This document shows positions 16,931 to 27,344 of a DNA stretch of 64,000 bases, one piece after another. Made by a program: the position numbers and the translations under genes. Under the pieces are notes generated by a model. The model saw only the letters and a program-made list of their open reading frames with translations, searched no databases and was not told the DNA's origin. Source of the DNA: Neptuniibacter caesariensis (GTDB lineage: Bacteria; Pseudomonadota; Gammaproteobacteria; Pseudomonadales; Balneatricaceae); assembly GCF_000153345.1 (NCBI RefSeq), contig NZ_CH724127.1, forward strand, positions 127,280-191,279, written 5' to 3'. Within the stretch, counting starts at the first letter, position 1. Each line of letters opens with the position of its first letter.

Positions 16931-18382
16931 TTAGATGCCTTGTGGTGACTGTGTATGCCAATCAGTTGCCAGTTGGAACTGGTGGGCAACATTCAGCAGT
17001 TTTTGTTCAGCAAAGTAGTCGCCAATGATCTGAAGACCTGTTGGAAGACCATTAACTGTTCCGCAAGGAACTGACATACCTGGAAGACCCGCGAGGTTCA
17101 GAGAGATCGTAAAGATATCTTCCATATACATCGCTACTGGATCTGAGGTTTTTTCACCGATTTTGAAGGCTGGGTGCGGTGTCGTTGGCCCCATGATGAC
17201 ATCCACTTCAGAAAGCACTTTGGCATAATCATCGCGGATCAGACGGCGAATCTGCTGAGCTTTGTTGTAGTAAGCGTCATAGAAACCTTCGGAAAGTGCA
17301 TATGCACCGATCATTATGCGGCGTTTCACTTCAGCGCCAAAGCCTTCACCACGGCTGCGCTTATAGAGGTCTTCCAGGTCAACTGGATTTTCACAGCGGT
17401 AGCCATAACGGACGCCATCAAAGCGAGATAGGTTAGATGATGCTTCAGCTGGTGCGATTATGTAGTACGCAGGAATCGACAGCGCCGTGTTAGGCAGGCT
17501 CACTTCTTTTACCGTCGCGCCAAGCTTCTCGAACTCTTTAATGGCCGCCTGAGTGCGTTCTGCAATCTCGGAGTCGAGATCATCCATAAAGAACTCTTTA
17601 GGCAGACCGATTGTTAAACCATCCAGTGGTTTATTGAGATCTGCAGTGTAATCTGGAACTTCGCGGTCAACAGAGGTGGAATCATTTTTATCGAAACCCG
17701 CCATGACATTCAGCATCATTGCAGCATCTTCGGCTGTTTTTGTCATAGGACCGCCCTGGTCCAGTGAGGATGCGAAGGCGATCATACCGAAACGTGAAAC
17801 GCGACCATAAGTAGGTTTTAGTCCTGTTATGCCGCATAGTGCTGCCGGTTGGCGAATGGAACCACCCGTATCGGTGCCTGTTGCTGCTGGAGCAAGTTGA
17901 GCAGCCACTGCCGCTGCCGAGCCACCTGAAGAGCCGCCAGGAACACACTCAGTATCCCATGGGTTTTTTGCTACGCCGTAAAAGCTGCTCTCGTTGGAGG
18001 ATCCCATTGCAAACTCATCCATATTGGTTTTACCCAGCATGACGCCGCCTGCAGCATTGAACTTCTCTACAACGGTGGCGTTGTATGGAGAGATGAAATT
18101 GTCCAGCATTTTGGATGCACAGCTGGTGCGAACACCCTGTGTGCAAAAAATATCTTTGTGGGCAAAAGGCAAGCCTGTAAAGGCACCGGCGGTACCTGCA
18201 GCGATTGCTTCGTCTGCTGTTTTTGCCTGAGCCAGGGCTTGCTCTTCTGTAACAGTGATAAAGCTGTTGTATTTGCTGTCTTCAGCTTTGATACGGTTCA
18301 GGTAAGCTTGGGTCAGCTCTACACTACTGAATTCACCCGCTTTAAGCCCCTGAGCCAGTTCGGCTAATGTTTTATCAAACAT
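16931..18382 (-). CDS. gatA: Asp-tRNA(Asn)/Glu-tRNA(Gln) amidotransferase subunit A
   Basis: GatA is the glutaminase of GatCAB: it releases ammonia from glutamine and channels it to GatB. The 483-residue protein carries the amidase signature, with the catalytic lysine in [11 protein letters not shown], the serine-rich loop [14 protein letters not shown], and the nucleophile region [13 protein letters not shown], giving the Lys-cisSer-Ser triad. Length and order are typical. It starts 40 bases after gatC and is followed by gatB 14 bases on. Confidence 0.97.
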   Translation of the reverse strand: MFDKTLAELAQGLKAGEFSSVELTQAYLNRIKAEDSKYNSFITVTEEQALAQAKTADEAIAAGTAGAFTGLPFAHKDIFCTQGVRTSCASKMLDNFISPYNATVVEKFNAAGGVMLGKTNMDEFAMGSSNESSFYGVAKNPWDTECVPGGSSGGSAAAVAAQLAPAATGTDTGGSIRQPAALCGITGLKPTYGRVSRFGMIAFASSLDQGGPMTKTAEDAAMMLNVMAGFDKNDSTSVDREVPDYTADLNKPLDGLTIGLPKEFFMDDLDSEIAERTQAAIKEFEKLGATVKEVSLPNTALSIPAYYIIAPAEASSNLSRFDGVRYGYRCENPVDLEDLYKRSRGEGFGAEVKRRIMIGAYALSEGFYDAYYNKAQQIRRLIRDDYAKVLSEVDVIMGPTTPHPAFKIGEKTSDPVAMYMEDIFTISLNLAGLPGMSVPCGTVNGLPTGLQIIGDYFAEQKLLNVAHQFQLATDWHTQSPQGI

Positions 18383-18422
18383 GGAATGCTTTTCCTTTTA
18401 AATCTTCCGGCTTATTGCGCGA

Positions 18423-18710
18423 TTACTCGATTACCTTAGGTACCTGGAACAGGCCTTTTTCAACCTGAGGTGCTACCGCTTGTAGCGCTTCACGATTATT
18501 GGCTTCGGTAACTTCATCACTGCGTAAGCGTTGAACGGCATCAAGTGGATGAGCCATAGGTAATACATCAGAGGTATCTACCGCCTGCATCTGATCTACA
18601 AGATCCAGAATGTTTGAAAGATTTTGCGCGTATTCAGGAGTGTCCTGTTCTTCAATTTGAAGGCGCGCCAGATGGGCTATTTTGTCCACATCAGAGCGAT
18701 CCAGAGACAT
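18423..18710 (-). CDS. gatC: Asp-tRNA(Asn)/Glu-tRNA(Gln) amidotransferase subunit C
   Basis: GatC is the small 95-residue subunit that ties GatA and GatB together. The family pattern is clear: [12 protein letters not shown] at the start, [20 protein letters not shown] in the middle, the [14 protein letters not shown] block and a C-terminal [10 protein letters not shown]. It heads the gat operon and is divergent from mreB; the 222-base gap between them holds both promoters. Confidence 0.96.
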   Translation of the reverse strand: MSLDRSDVDKIAHLARLQIEEQDTPEYAQNLSNILDLVDQMQAVDTSDVLPMAHPLDAVQRLRSDEVTEANNREALQAVAPQVEKGLFQVPKVIE

Positions 18711-18773
18711 AATTTACTCTCGCTGTTTGAGAAGCTTTCCAGAGAAAGCATAAAGGAAAAATTCTAAGAGACG

Positions 18774-18796
18774 TAAGGTATCACATAGCTACCTTA
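18774..18796. promoter_or_regulatory. Inverted repeat in the gatC-mreB gap
   Basis: TAAGGTA (18774-18780) and TACCTTA (18790-18796) form perfect 7-base arms around 9 bases. It lies 64 bases upstream of gatC and could be an operator or a leader hairpin. No known consensus was recognised. Confidence 0.35.
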
Positions 18797-18867
18797 TGAA
18801 GAAGGCAAATTGTTCAGAGTTTTTAAGTAGTTTTACTGATTTTCGCCTTGCTCAAAAGCCCTGCCAT

Positions 18868-18897
18868 TGTTAGAGTTACGTGTTTTCAGGATATAGC
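18868..18897 (+). promoter_or_regulatory. Candidate promoter of mreB
   Basis: A TTGTTA -35 (18868-18873) and TATAGC -10 (18892-18897) are separated by 18 bases, each matching the sigma-70 consensus at four of six positions. The distance to the mreB ATG (18933) is suitable. Confidence 0.35.
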
Positions 18898-18920
18898 GGC
18901 TATACCTGCAGATTTCTTAG

Positions 18921-19970
<1,050 letters not shown>

Positions 19971-20021
19971 GCTATGCTCAGAGTGGATAACAATCTAATC
20001 CTCATGGCCTGCCTTCAGTTC

Positions 20022-20037
20022 AAGGAGGTGGGCTATT
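20022..20037 (+). promoter_or_regulatory. Strong ribosome site deciding an ATT start for mreC
   Basis: AAGGAGGT (20022-20029) is a near-perfect Shine-Dalgarno site. GGAGG ends six bases before ATT at 20035-20037. No ATG, GTG or TTG lies at a usable distance in the mreC frame: the GTG inside the site is in a frame that stops at once. This site therefore points to ATT as the mreC start. Confidence 0.8.
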
Positions 20038-20895
20038 AAGACTATCTTTCGTGGCCGTTCTTCGGGTCGCTTTTTTCTTATTCTTATTATTATCGCTTTC
20101 CTGTTGATGGCGGCTGACCTTTACTCGGCCAAAGTTCGGGAAGGGCGTGCCTATCTATCACTTTTGTTAACGCCTTTGCAGTGGATTGTGGATGTTCCCA
20201 GTCGCATCGCGGGGGATGTTTCTGATGTGGTGGTCGATCGTAGTTTGCTTGTTAAAGAGAATGCGAAGCTAAAATCAGAAGCGCTCCAACTTGAACGTAA
20301 GGTCCAGCAGAATGCTGCCCTAAGGGAAGAGAATACCAGGCTTAGAGCTTTGGTCAGGGGTAGCAAACGTGTTGATGAGCAGGTTTCGCTTGTTGAGCTT
20401 ATCGGCGTCAACCCGGATCCATTTCAGCATCAGGTGATCATTAATCAGGGTAGTGAAAATGGGGTCCAGTTAGGGCAGCCCATCCTCGATGCCGGCGGGG
20501 TAATGGGGCAGGTAACTGAAACGTCTCATTACACCAGTCGGGTAATGTTGATAACTGATGCGCGACATGCGATTCCTGTCGAGATCAATCGTAATGGCTT
20601 CCGATCTATCGCTTTAGGTAAGGGGCAACTAGAAGAGTTAGAACTTGACCATGTTCCGGATACGGCCGATGTTCAGAAAGGCGATTTGATCATTACCTCT
20701 GGTTTGGGAGGGCGTTTTCCAAGAGGTTATCCTGTTGCGGTTGTGTCCGAGGTTATTCGTGATCCCGGACAACAATTTACAAAAGTTGTGATAACGCCCT
20801 CGGCTCTGCTTGATAAATCCCGACATCTGCTTCTGGTGGAAATGCCGGAGGTTGTTCAGGAGCCAGTTGCCATTACCGATGAGGCTGCAGAGTGA
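20035..20895 (+). CDS. mreC: Rod-shape protein MreC, with an apparent ATT start codon
   Basis: MreC is the inner-membrane, periplasm-facing scaffold of the elongation machinery and binds MreB, MreD and PBP2. Read from ATT at 20035 the protein has 286 residues: start KTIFRGRSSGRFF, one membrane helix (about residues 13-27), a coiled coil (about 70-110) and the beta-barrel C-terminal domain with LIGVNPDPFQHQVIINQG and TSGLGGRFPRGYPV. The start aligns with E. coli MreC, which begins MKPIFSRG. The next normal starts (TTG 20104, ATG 20107) would cut away the membrane helix and have no ribosome site. A sequencing error is the main alternative. The stop overlaps the mreD start. Confidence 0.88.
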   Translation: MKTIFRGRSSGRFFLILIIIAFLLMAADLYSAKVREGRAYLSLLLTPLQWIVDVPSRIAGDVSDVVVDRSLLVKENAKLKSEALQLERKVQQNAALREENTRLRALVRGSKRVDEQVSLVELIGVNPDPFQHQVIINQGSENGVQLGQPILDAGGVMGQVTETSHYTSRVMLITDARHAIPVEINRNGFRSIALGKGQLEELELDHVPDTADVQKGDLIITSGLGGRFPRGYPVAVVSEVIRDPGQQFTKVVITPSALLDKSRHLLLVEMPEVVQEPVAITDEAAE

Positions 20896-21392
20896 ATAAC
20901 GATTCACCAGCTGCCCAAGGTGGCGGTGGTTTTATCATTCTGGGGACATTCCTGATCGGGTTGATGCTTAGCCAGATACCTTTGCCTTACTTTATTGAAT
21001 GGGCGCGTCCGGAATGGGTTGCAATGATCCTGATCTATTGGGTGATGGCGCTACCGCATCGAGTGGGTATGGGAATGGCGTTTTTTTTAGGACTCTTACT
21101 TGATGTCATAAAAGGAAGCGTCCTGGGTCTAAATGCTTTGTCCTTAACTACTATTGCATTCCTGACGCTGCTGCTTCATCAGCGCTTGAGAATGTTCCCG
21201 CTGATTCAGCAAGCCATGATGGTCATGGTTTTGGTGGGTATTAATCAACTCCTCTTTCATTGGATGCAGGCTTTTACAGGTTTTACGGGTGATAGTCTGA
21301 TCTTCCTGCTTCCATGTCTTGTCAGCGGCATACTTTGGCCCTGGTTGTTTGTTATTCTTCGTGGTGTGCGTCGTTTCTTTCGTATTCGTTGA
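20892..21392 (+). CDS. mreD: Rod-shape protein MreD
   Basis: MreD is the small integral membrane partner of MreC. The 166 residues contain about five hydrophobic segments, with the family-like LYWVMALPHRVG-type loop (here LIYWVMALPHRVGMG) and LGLLLDVIKGSVLGLNAL. It starts with GTG at 20892, overlapping the mreC stop by four bases, so translation is coupled. maf begins 11 bases after its stop with its own ribosome site. Confidence 0.93.
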   Translation: MNNDSPAAQGGGGFIILGTFLIGLMLSQIPLPYFIEWARPEWVAMILIYWVMALPHRVGMGMAFFLGLLLDVIKGSVLGLNALSLTTIAFLTLLLHQRLRMFPLIQQAMMVMVLVGINQLLFHWMQAFTGFTGDSLIFLLPCLVSGILWPWLFVILRGVRRFFRIR

Positions 21393-21403
21393 GGAGAGTA
21401 TTA

Positions 21404-21988
21404 ATGGATCTAATATTGGCTTCGGCTTCCCCTCGCAGAAAGGAGTTGCTTGCTCAAATAGGCGTCCGCTTTGATGTTAGCCCGGTAGATATTTGTGAAG
21501 ATGTCCTTTCCGGTGAAAGTCCTGAGCATTACGTTCAGAGGCTTGCTTGCGAGAAAGCACTCGAATGCTTTAATCACACTGATAAAACAATACCTGTGCT
21601 AGGATCAGATACAACTGTCGTGCTGGATACTCAAATTATGGGTAAACCTCGTGATAGATCAGAGTCCCTCGAGATGTTACTGGCGCTGTCGGGCAGAACG
21701 CATCAAGTGATGACGGCGGTTGCGGTTGTAACAAGTGAACGCACAGACTCTGTAGTTGTCAAAACTGATGTTTGTTTTAAGGAATTATCTAGGGAAGAGT
21801 GTGAAAGTTATTGGTGGACAGGAGAGCCTTTAGATAAAGCTGGCTCTTATGGAATACAAGGGATGGGAGCTGTTTTTGTTGAAAGTATAAAGGGCAGTTA
21901 TTCATCGGTTGTTGGTTTGCCCCTTGCTGAGACTGCGCAACTTCTTACAAGAGTAAATGTACCCATTTGGCAATCGGGTAAGGTTTAA
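21404..21988 (+). CDS. maf: Maf-like dTTP/UTP pyrophosphatase (YhdE)
   Basis: Maf proteins remove pyrophosphate from non-canonical or excess nucleoside triphosphates; the YhdE branch acts on dTTP and UTP. The 194 residues begin with the signature ILASASPRRKELL, then GSDTTVVLDTQIMGKP and the C-terminal DKAGSYGIQGMGAVFV and SSVVGLPLAET. The ATG at 21404 follows GAGGAG; an open frame further upstream lies inside mreD and is rejected. The position between mreD and rng is the classical one for this gene. Confidence 0.94.
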   Translation: MDLILASASPRRKELLAQIGVRFDVSPVDICEDVLSGESPEHYVQRLACEKALECFNHTDKTIPVLGSDTTVVLDTQIMGKPRDRSESLEMLLALSGRTHQVMTAVAVVTSERTDSVVVKTDVCFKELSREECESYWWTGEPLDKAGSYGIQGMGAVFVESIKGSYSSVVGLPLAETAQLLTRVNVPIWQSGKV

Positions 21989-21997
21989 GGAAAAAAC

Positions 21998-23464
21998 ATG
22001 GGTGAAGAGATACTGATTAACTTTACCCCGATGGAAACGCGGGTTGCGGTAATCGAGAATGGAATGCCGCAGGAAGTGTATGTTGAACGAGTCCACCGTC
22101 GGGGTATTGTCGGAAATATTTATCAGGGCAAGGTAGTACGTGTTCTACCGGGGATGCAGGCTGCCTTTGTTGATATTGGGCTTGAACGAGCTGCTTTTAT
22201 TCATGTGGAAGAAGTGTTACCGCAAAATGCTTCCCATGAAGAAAAAAATAATACATCGATTGCGCAGGTTTTACGTGAAGGGCAGGCATTGCTCGTTCAG
22301 GTTACAAAAGATCCTATCGGAACCAAGGGCGCGAGGTTAACGACTCATCTTTCGTTACCTTCTCGTTATCTTGTCTGCATGCTTGGTAATAGTCATGTTG
22401 GAGTTTCTCAGCGCATAGAAGATCTGGAAGAGCGTGATCGGTTACGCAATATTGTGCATAGTTTAATTAAGGAAGAGGATGGCGAGCCCGCCGGCTTTAT
22501 CCTTAGAACAGTGGCCGAAGGGGCTGCTGAAGCCGAATTAAAGGCTGACATTCAGTTCCTACGTCGTCTCTGGGCTTCTATCAAAGAGAAAATCTCGACT
22601 GCAAAAGCGCCTAGTATTGTCTATGAAGATCTTCCGCTGAATATGCGTGCCCTTCGCGATATGGCGCATTCGGGCTTAGAGAGAATCCGTATAGATTCTC
22701 GTGAAACTTTCCAGAAAGCAGAGGCTTTTGTTCGGGATTTAGTACCTGAAGTTACCGATACACTTGAGTATTACCCTGGAGAGCGCCCAATCTTTGATCT
22801 TTTCAATGTGGAAGAAGAGATCCAGAAAGCCTTGGGACGTAAAGTCGAACTGAAGTCTGGGGGGTACCTGATTTTTGATCAGACTGAGGCGATGACAACG
22901 GTTGATGTGAATACCGGTGCGTTTGTCGGCCACCGAAATCTAGAGGAGACTATCTTTAAGACTAACCTGGAAGCTGCGACAGCGATAGGTCGTCAGCTAA
23001 GGTTAAGAAATCTCGGTGGGATTATAATTCTTGATTTCATTGATATGGAAGATCCGGATCATCAGCGTCAGGTACTGCGCACCCTGGAAAGGGTGCTGGA
23101 ACGAGATCATGCCAAATGCAAAGTTATGGGAGTTTCAGATCTGGGGCTTGTAGAGATGACGCGTAAGCGTACCCGGGAGAGTCTGGAGCAAGTACTTTGT
23201 GATGTGTGTAGTGAATGTCAGGGGAGAGGATCAATCAAAACCCCTGAGACTGTCTGTTATGAGATTTTCCGTGAGATCCTACGTCAACATCGAGCTTATG
23301 ATACGGATAGTTATCTGGTACTTGCCGCTCAGCCTGTTGTTGATTATCTGCTTGATGACGCCTCTAATCACGTTGCTGAATTGGAAGCTTTCATCGGAAA
23401 AACTATTCGCTTTCAGGTCGAGCCAATGTACAACGCAGAAAGCTTCGATGTAGTTTTACGCTAG
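21998..23464 (+). CDS. rng: Ribonuclease G
   Basis: RNase G is the endoribonuclease that matures the 5' end of 16S rRNA and decays some mRNAs. The 488 residues match E. coli RNase G in length and lack the long C-terminal tail of RNase E. An S1-type RNA-binding domain lies at about 35-130 (GNIYQGKVVRVLPG, QAAFVDIG). The catalytic region shows the two metal aspartates in TTVDVNTGAFVG and IIILDFIDM, and the zinc-link region reads CDVCSECQGRG. It starts nine bases after maf. Confidence 0.97.
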   Translation: MGEEILINFTPMETRVAVIENGMPQEVYVERVHRRGIVGNIYQGKVVRVLPGMQAAFVDIGLERAAFIHVEEVLPQNASHEEKNNTSIAQVLREGQALLVQVTKDPIGTKGARLTTHLSLPSRYLVCMLGNSHVGVSQRIEDLEERDRLRNIVHSLIKEEDGEPAGFILRTVAEGAAEAELKADIQFLRRLWASIKEKISTAKAPSIVYEDLPLNMRALRDMAHSGLERIRIDSRETFQKAEAFVRDLVPEVTDTLEYYPGERPIFDLFNVEEEIQKALGRKVELKSGGYLIFDQTEAMTTVDVNTGAFVGHRNLEETIFKTNLEAATAIGRQLRLRNLGGIIILDFIDMEDPDHQRQVLRTLERVLERDHAKCKVMGVSDLGLVEMTRKRTRESLEQVLCDVCSECQGRGSIKTPETVCYEIFREILRQHRAYDTDSYLVLAAQPVVDYLLDDASNHVAELEAFIGKTIRFQVEPMYNAESFDVVLR

Positions 23465-23474
23465 GTAGCTAAAG

Positions 23475-26400
23475 TTGAAACGTCACGCTCATTCCGCATT
23501 TTGGTTCTTATACTGGGGGCTGGCTATCCTTGCCGCTCTGTTGGCCGTATTTTTGGTTTCCGTGCGGCTGATTGTTGATGATTTGTCTGATTATCGACAG
23601 GATATTGAAAAACTTCTTTCTGAACAGCTAAGTGCGCGGGTACATATTGCAGGGATCAGTGGTGGCTGGCGAGGGGCTCATCCTGCTGTTAAGCTGCATA
23701 GCTTTTCTTTGGATGGGTTAAGTGCTGATTCTGGTTTATCGCTTGCTTTGCTAAACGGAGAGGTGGCTCTTGATCCTCTTGCCTCTGTAAAGCAGCTTGC
23801 GCCGATCTTTTCGCAATTTGATCTTTCAGGGCTGACTGTGCGCTATGATCTTGCGAAAGCGGATCAAAAGCAGCTATCCGAGGGTGGCGCGCAAAAAAGT
23901 GCAGTCGCTCATCAACCCTCCACATCTCAATCTCGGTCAGATGGCTCAGGTCTACTGGAATTTTTGCTTCTGCAAAGTGCTGTAAACATTGATGATACCC
24001 AGATTGTTGTCCGCCAGAAAAATGGGGATGAGATTTCAGTATCTCCAATACATCTAAGTTTGCAGAATGATGGTGTTTTACATCAGTTAAAGGTAAATGC
24101 TGATCTTGTTGCTAAAACAGGTACAGCCGATATTACCTTTGTAGCGGAAGTAGAGGGTGATCCAAAACGAAGTACGACCGATTTCTATCTGAATATATCT
24201 GGATTAAGTGCTCAGCTATTAAATCCCTGGTTATCTTTAGCTGATATCTCAATTGAGGATCTGGACGCTGAACAGGAGATCTGGGGGCAGTCGAAAGCAG
24301 GAAAATTAATCTATCTCACGGGCAAAACAGGGATCAAACGATTTAAGTTTGAGGAGTATGCGTTTGATGATTTTTCATTGCACACCGCGTTAATTCGTAG
24401 AGATTCTGGGTATCAGTTACAGCTTAATGACATAACGGTAGCAGGAGAGCAGCAATTGCTCGAGCTTCCTGGAATTAGCCTTGATTTCCAGCGTTCAGGA
24501 ATGGCTATCTCTCCAAAACGGTTGATGTTGGATGCTGTTGACCTCGAGCAGATTTCATCTTGGCTTATTGAGCAGCCTTATATTCCCGAAGGTGCCTCGA
24601 GCGTAATTAAGACCCTGGCTCCAGTGGGTACTGTGGAGAATATAAAAGTTGACTGGCTATCCGGGGCTGAGTTAGCCGACTTTTCCTTAAATGCAGATTT
24701 GAAAACGGTAGGCATTAATGCCTGGGATGATGTTCCTGAGTTAAAAGGGATAGATGGTTTTCTGAATGCTGATATGCATGGTGGTGCGATTCATCTTACC
24801 AGTGATCAGTTTTCAATGATGTATCCCACTTTGTTTGATTATCGATGGGATTATAGCTACGCCAATGGTGTTATTGGTTGGCGACTTGATGAGAAGGGAG
24901 TCGTTGTTGCCTCGCAATTGCTGAATCTTAAAAATGAATCATTGGCTGCTGCCGGGCGTTTCAGTATCTACCTACCCTACGATCGAGATGAACAACCATT
25001 GCTCAACTTGCAGATTGGTATGCAGCAGGGGGATGGGTTACAAGCGAAATATTATATACCTCCTAAAGAAGTTGGCCAGGAAACCTATAATTGGCTAGTT
25101 GATGCTATTAAAGCAGGCCATATTAAGCAGGCAGGTTTCGTTCTTAATGGGGTAACGCGGGCAAGGCTGGATGATTATCAGATGCCGGTTGTGCAAATGT
25201 TCTTCGATGTCGCCGATGCAGAATTTGAGTACCAACCGGGCTGGCCGGGAATTCAAGGTTCTGAGGCCTTTGTGTTTTTTCGGGATGGAGAATTAGTTGC
25301 TGAAGCTAAAGGTGGTTCGATTTATGACACTGCTATAGGAAGTGCCTGGGTCCATTTGCCGAATTCAATAGATAAACTCTTTATCGCCGGTAATGTGTCG
25401 GGGCAGGCGCTTGATCTTCAGAAGCTGCTCACGGAAACCCCTCTTAAGGAAGAAGTAGGTGATGATCTAGCCTCTTGGCAAATGCGTGGGCAGGCCAAAA
25501 CCCTCATCGATATCGAATTACCTTTAGTTGCTAAAAAGACCCCTAAGGTGCAGGTTATCACTGATATTCGCGGAGGAGGTTTTACATCTAAAGAAGATAA
25601 GATCGATTTCACCGATATACAGGGGCAGGTAATTTATGACTCGTTAAAAGGGCTGTCATCTAAAAAGTTATCAGCAACGCTCTTTAATCAACCGGTGGTT
25701 TCTTCCATAAGAACCTCAAAACAGAAGACGCAAGTTAATATCAGCGGCAAAGTAGAAGCTGATTTTATGCGTCGGTGGCTGGATCTTGAGTTATTAAAAA
25801 TAGCAGATGGCACTCTGACATATTCTGCTCGGCTGGATATGTGCCCAGGCAAAACATGTAATCAGTTAGTGATTAATTCTGATCTTCAAGGGCTAGGGTT
25901 GAATGCAGTAGCGGGCCTGAGTAAATCCGCTGGCGAAAAAATGCCCTTAACTGTAGTGAGCGATTTGGGCAGACAGTATGGCGATGGAAGAAGTGCTGTT
26001 CGCTTAAATTTGAATGATCAGTTACGTGGGATCATCGTTAATCGCGGTCAGGATGTTGATCGAGCGCGTTTCACACTGGGGGGCGAACGTCCTGAGGTGC
26101 CTGAAAAGGCAGGTATATGGATTGATGGGGCTGTAAATGAACTTGAGTATGATGAGCTTTCGGCATTTCTAACGGGATCTGGTCTGATTGCAGAACCCGA
26201 CAGTAATGCAGCTGAGCAATCTGATAATAGTGAAGCACTTTTTAAACAGGTTTCATTGTCAGTAGGTAGGTTTAACTTTGAGGGCAATCAGTTAGAAAAC
26301 TTATGGGTTGATTTTAGTCCTCAAAAGCAGGGCTGGTTGTTGGCCTTAGATAGTAAACAAGTGGCTGGCACCGTTTTGCTCCCTTTCGAAGACAAACCTT

Positions 26401-27344
26401 ATCAGGTGAAGTTACGGCATTTAAATTATCAAAGTGCCGATGAAGCTGCAGGCTCTCAAGCAGAGCAGGCAACAGATTATCAAATGGATATGTCTGATAT
26501 TCCTGCTATTGATTTCACGATCGAAGAAGTTGTTGCAAATAAAAAGCCCATGGGGCGTTGGAGTTTTGCGCTGAGGCCCTCTGAGCAGGGTGCGCAAGTA
26601 GAAAATATTAAAGCTGACCTGTTGGGTTCAACGGTAGATGGTCAGATTCGCTGGGATAAAGGCAGCTCAGAAGTTACAGATCTCACCGTGAAATTAACCA
26701 GTAGTGATTTCGGTAAAGTATTAAAGGCTTGGGGCTATGAAGATGCAATCGAGACTAAATCTTTAGATGCATACCTTCAGCTATCTTGGCTCGGGGCTCC
26801 TTGGTCCTTCTCGGTTGCTAAGGCTGATGGCGAGTTACAGTTTACGGCAAAGCAAGGTCGTTTATTAGATGTGGGAAATTCAGGCAATTTCTTACGCGTA
26901 TTTGGCATTCTCAATTTGCAATCTTTGGGTCGCCGTTTGCGTTTAGACTTCTCGGATCTGCTTGAAAGCGGCGTCGCATTTGATGAGATGAAGGCTAGCT
27001 ATAAGATATTACAAGGTGTCGCTCAAACGTCTGAACCGTTCGTTATGACCGGACCTTCAGCTAACCTAGCCATGCAAGGAAGTTTGAACCTTGTTAATGA
27101 GACCGTGGATAAGGATATTGAGGTCGCTTTACCCGTTACTGGAAATATCCCCTTAGTCAGTGTTTTATTGGGTGCTCCGCAGGTAGCGGGGGCAGTCTTT
27201 CTTTTCGATAAGATAATTGGTGACCCTTTAGCCAAATTTACGACAGTTAAATATCATATGTCGGGTGATTGGGGAGACCCTCAAATCGATATAGAAAAGG
27301 ATGCAAAAAAAGAGGAGCCTCCAGTAACTGAGGTGGATTCCTAA
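23475..27344 (+). CDS. yhdP: AsmA-like envelope protein YhdP (TIGR02099)
   Basis: YhdP is one of the large AsmA-like proteins thought to bridge the periplasm and carry phospholipids to the outer membrane. The 1289 residues start with one membrane helix (about 10-32, WFLYWGLAILAALLAVF), followed by a very long beta-rich periplasmic part with repeats typical of the family, and a C-terminal AsmA-like block including GNSGNFLRVFGILNLQSLGR. The start is TTG at 23475, ten bases after rng; no ATG occurs before the helix. Its stop overlaps the nit start by one base. The order rng-yhdP-nit is standard in gammaproteobacteria. Confidence 0.93.
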   Translation: MKRHAHSAFWFLYWGLAILAALLAVFLVSVRLIVDDLSDYRQDIEKLLSEQLSARVHIAGISGGWRGAHPAVKLHSFSLDGLSADSGLSLALLNGEVALDPLASVKQLAPIFSQFDLSGLTVRYDLAKADQKQLSEGGAQKSAVAHQPSTSQSRSDGSGLLEFLLLQSAVNIDDTQIVVRQKNGDEISVSPIHLSLQNDGVLHQLKVNADLVAKTGTADITFVAEVEGDPKRSTTDFYLNISGLSAQLLNPWLSLADISIEDLDAEQEIWGQSKAGKLIYLTGKTGIKRFKFEEYAFDDFSLHTALIRRDSGYQLQLNDITVAGEQQLLELPGISLDFQRSGMAISPKRLMLDAVDLEQISSWLIEQPYIPEGASSVIKTLAPVGTVENIKVDWLSGAELADFSLNADLKTVGINAWDDVPELKGIDGFLNADMHGGAIHLTSDQFSMMYPTLFDYRWDYSYANGVIGWRLDEKGVVVASQLLNLKNESLAAAGRFSIYLPYDRDEQPLLNLQIGMQQGDGLQAKYYIPPKEVGQETYNWLVDAIKAGHIKQAGFVLNGVTRARLDDYQMPVVQMFFDVADAEFEYQPGWPGIQGSEAFVFFRDGELVAEAKGGSIYDTAIGSAWVHLPNSIDKLFIAGNVSGQALDLQKLLTETPLKEEVGDDLASWQMRGQAKTLIDIELPLVAKKTPKVQVITDIRGGGFTSKEDKIDFTDIQGQVIYDSLKGLSSKKLSATLFNQPVVSSIRTSKQKTQVNISGKVEADFMRRWLDLELLKIADGTLTYSARLDMCPGKTCNQLVINSDLQGLGLNAVAGLSKSAGEKMPLTVVSDLGRQYGDGRSAVRLNLNDQLRGIIVNRGQDVDRARFTLGGERPEVPEKAGIWIDGAVNELEYDELSAFLTGSGLIAEPDSNAAEQSDNSEALFKQVSLSVGRFNFEGNQLENLWVDFSPQKQGWLLALDSKQVAGTVLLPFEDKPYQVKLRHLNYQSADEAAGSQAEQATDYQMDMSDIPAIDFTIEEVVANKKPMGRWSFALRPSEQGAQVENIKADLLGSTVDGQIRWDKGSSEVTDLTVKLTSSDFGKVLKAWGYEDAIETKSLDAYLQLSWLGAPWSFSVAKADGELQFTAKQGRLLDVGNSGNFLRVFGILNLQSLGRRLRLDFSDLLESGVAFDEMKASYKILQGVAQTSEPFVMTGPSANLAMQGSLNLVNETVDKDIEVALPVTGNIPLVSVLLGAPQVAGAVFLFDKIIGDPLAKFTTVKYHMSGDWGDPQIDIEKDAKKEEPPVTEVDS

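Noticed and set aside
20104..20109. TTG (20104) or ATG (20107) as the mreC start
   Set aside because: Both lie inside the membrane helix, have no ribosome site, and would remove the conserved N-terminus; the ATT at 20035 explains all features.
26360..26375. A sigma-54-like TGGCAC...TTGCT motif inside yhdP
   Set aside because: Spacing between GG and GC is one base too short and the site is deep in a coding region.
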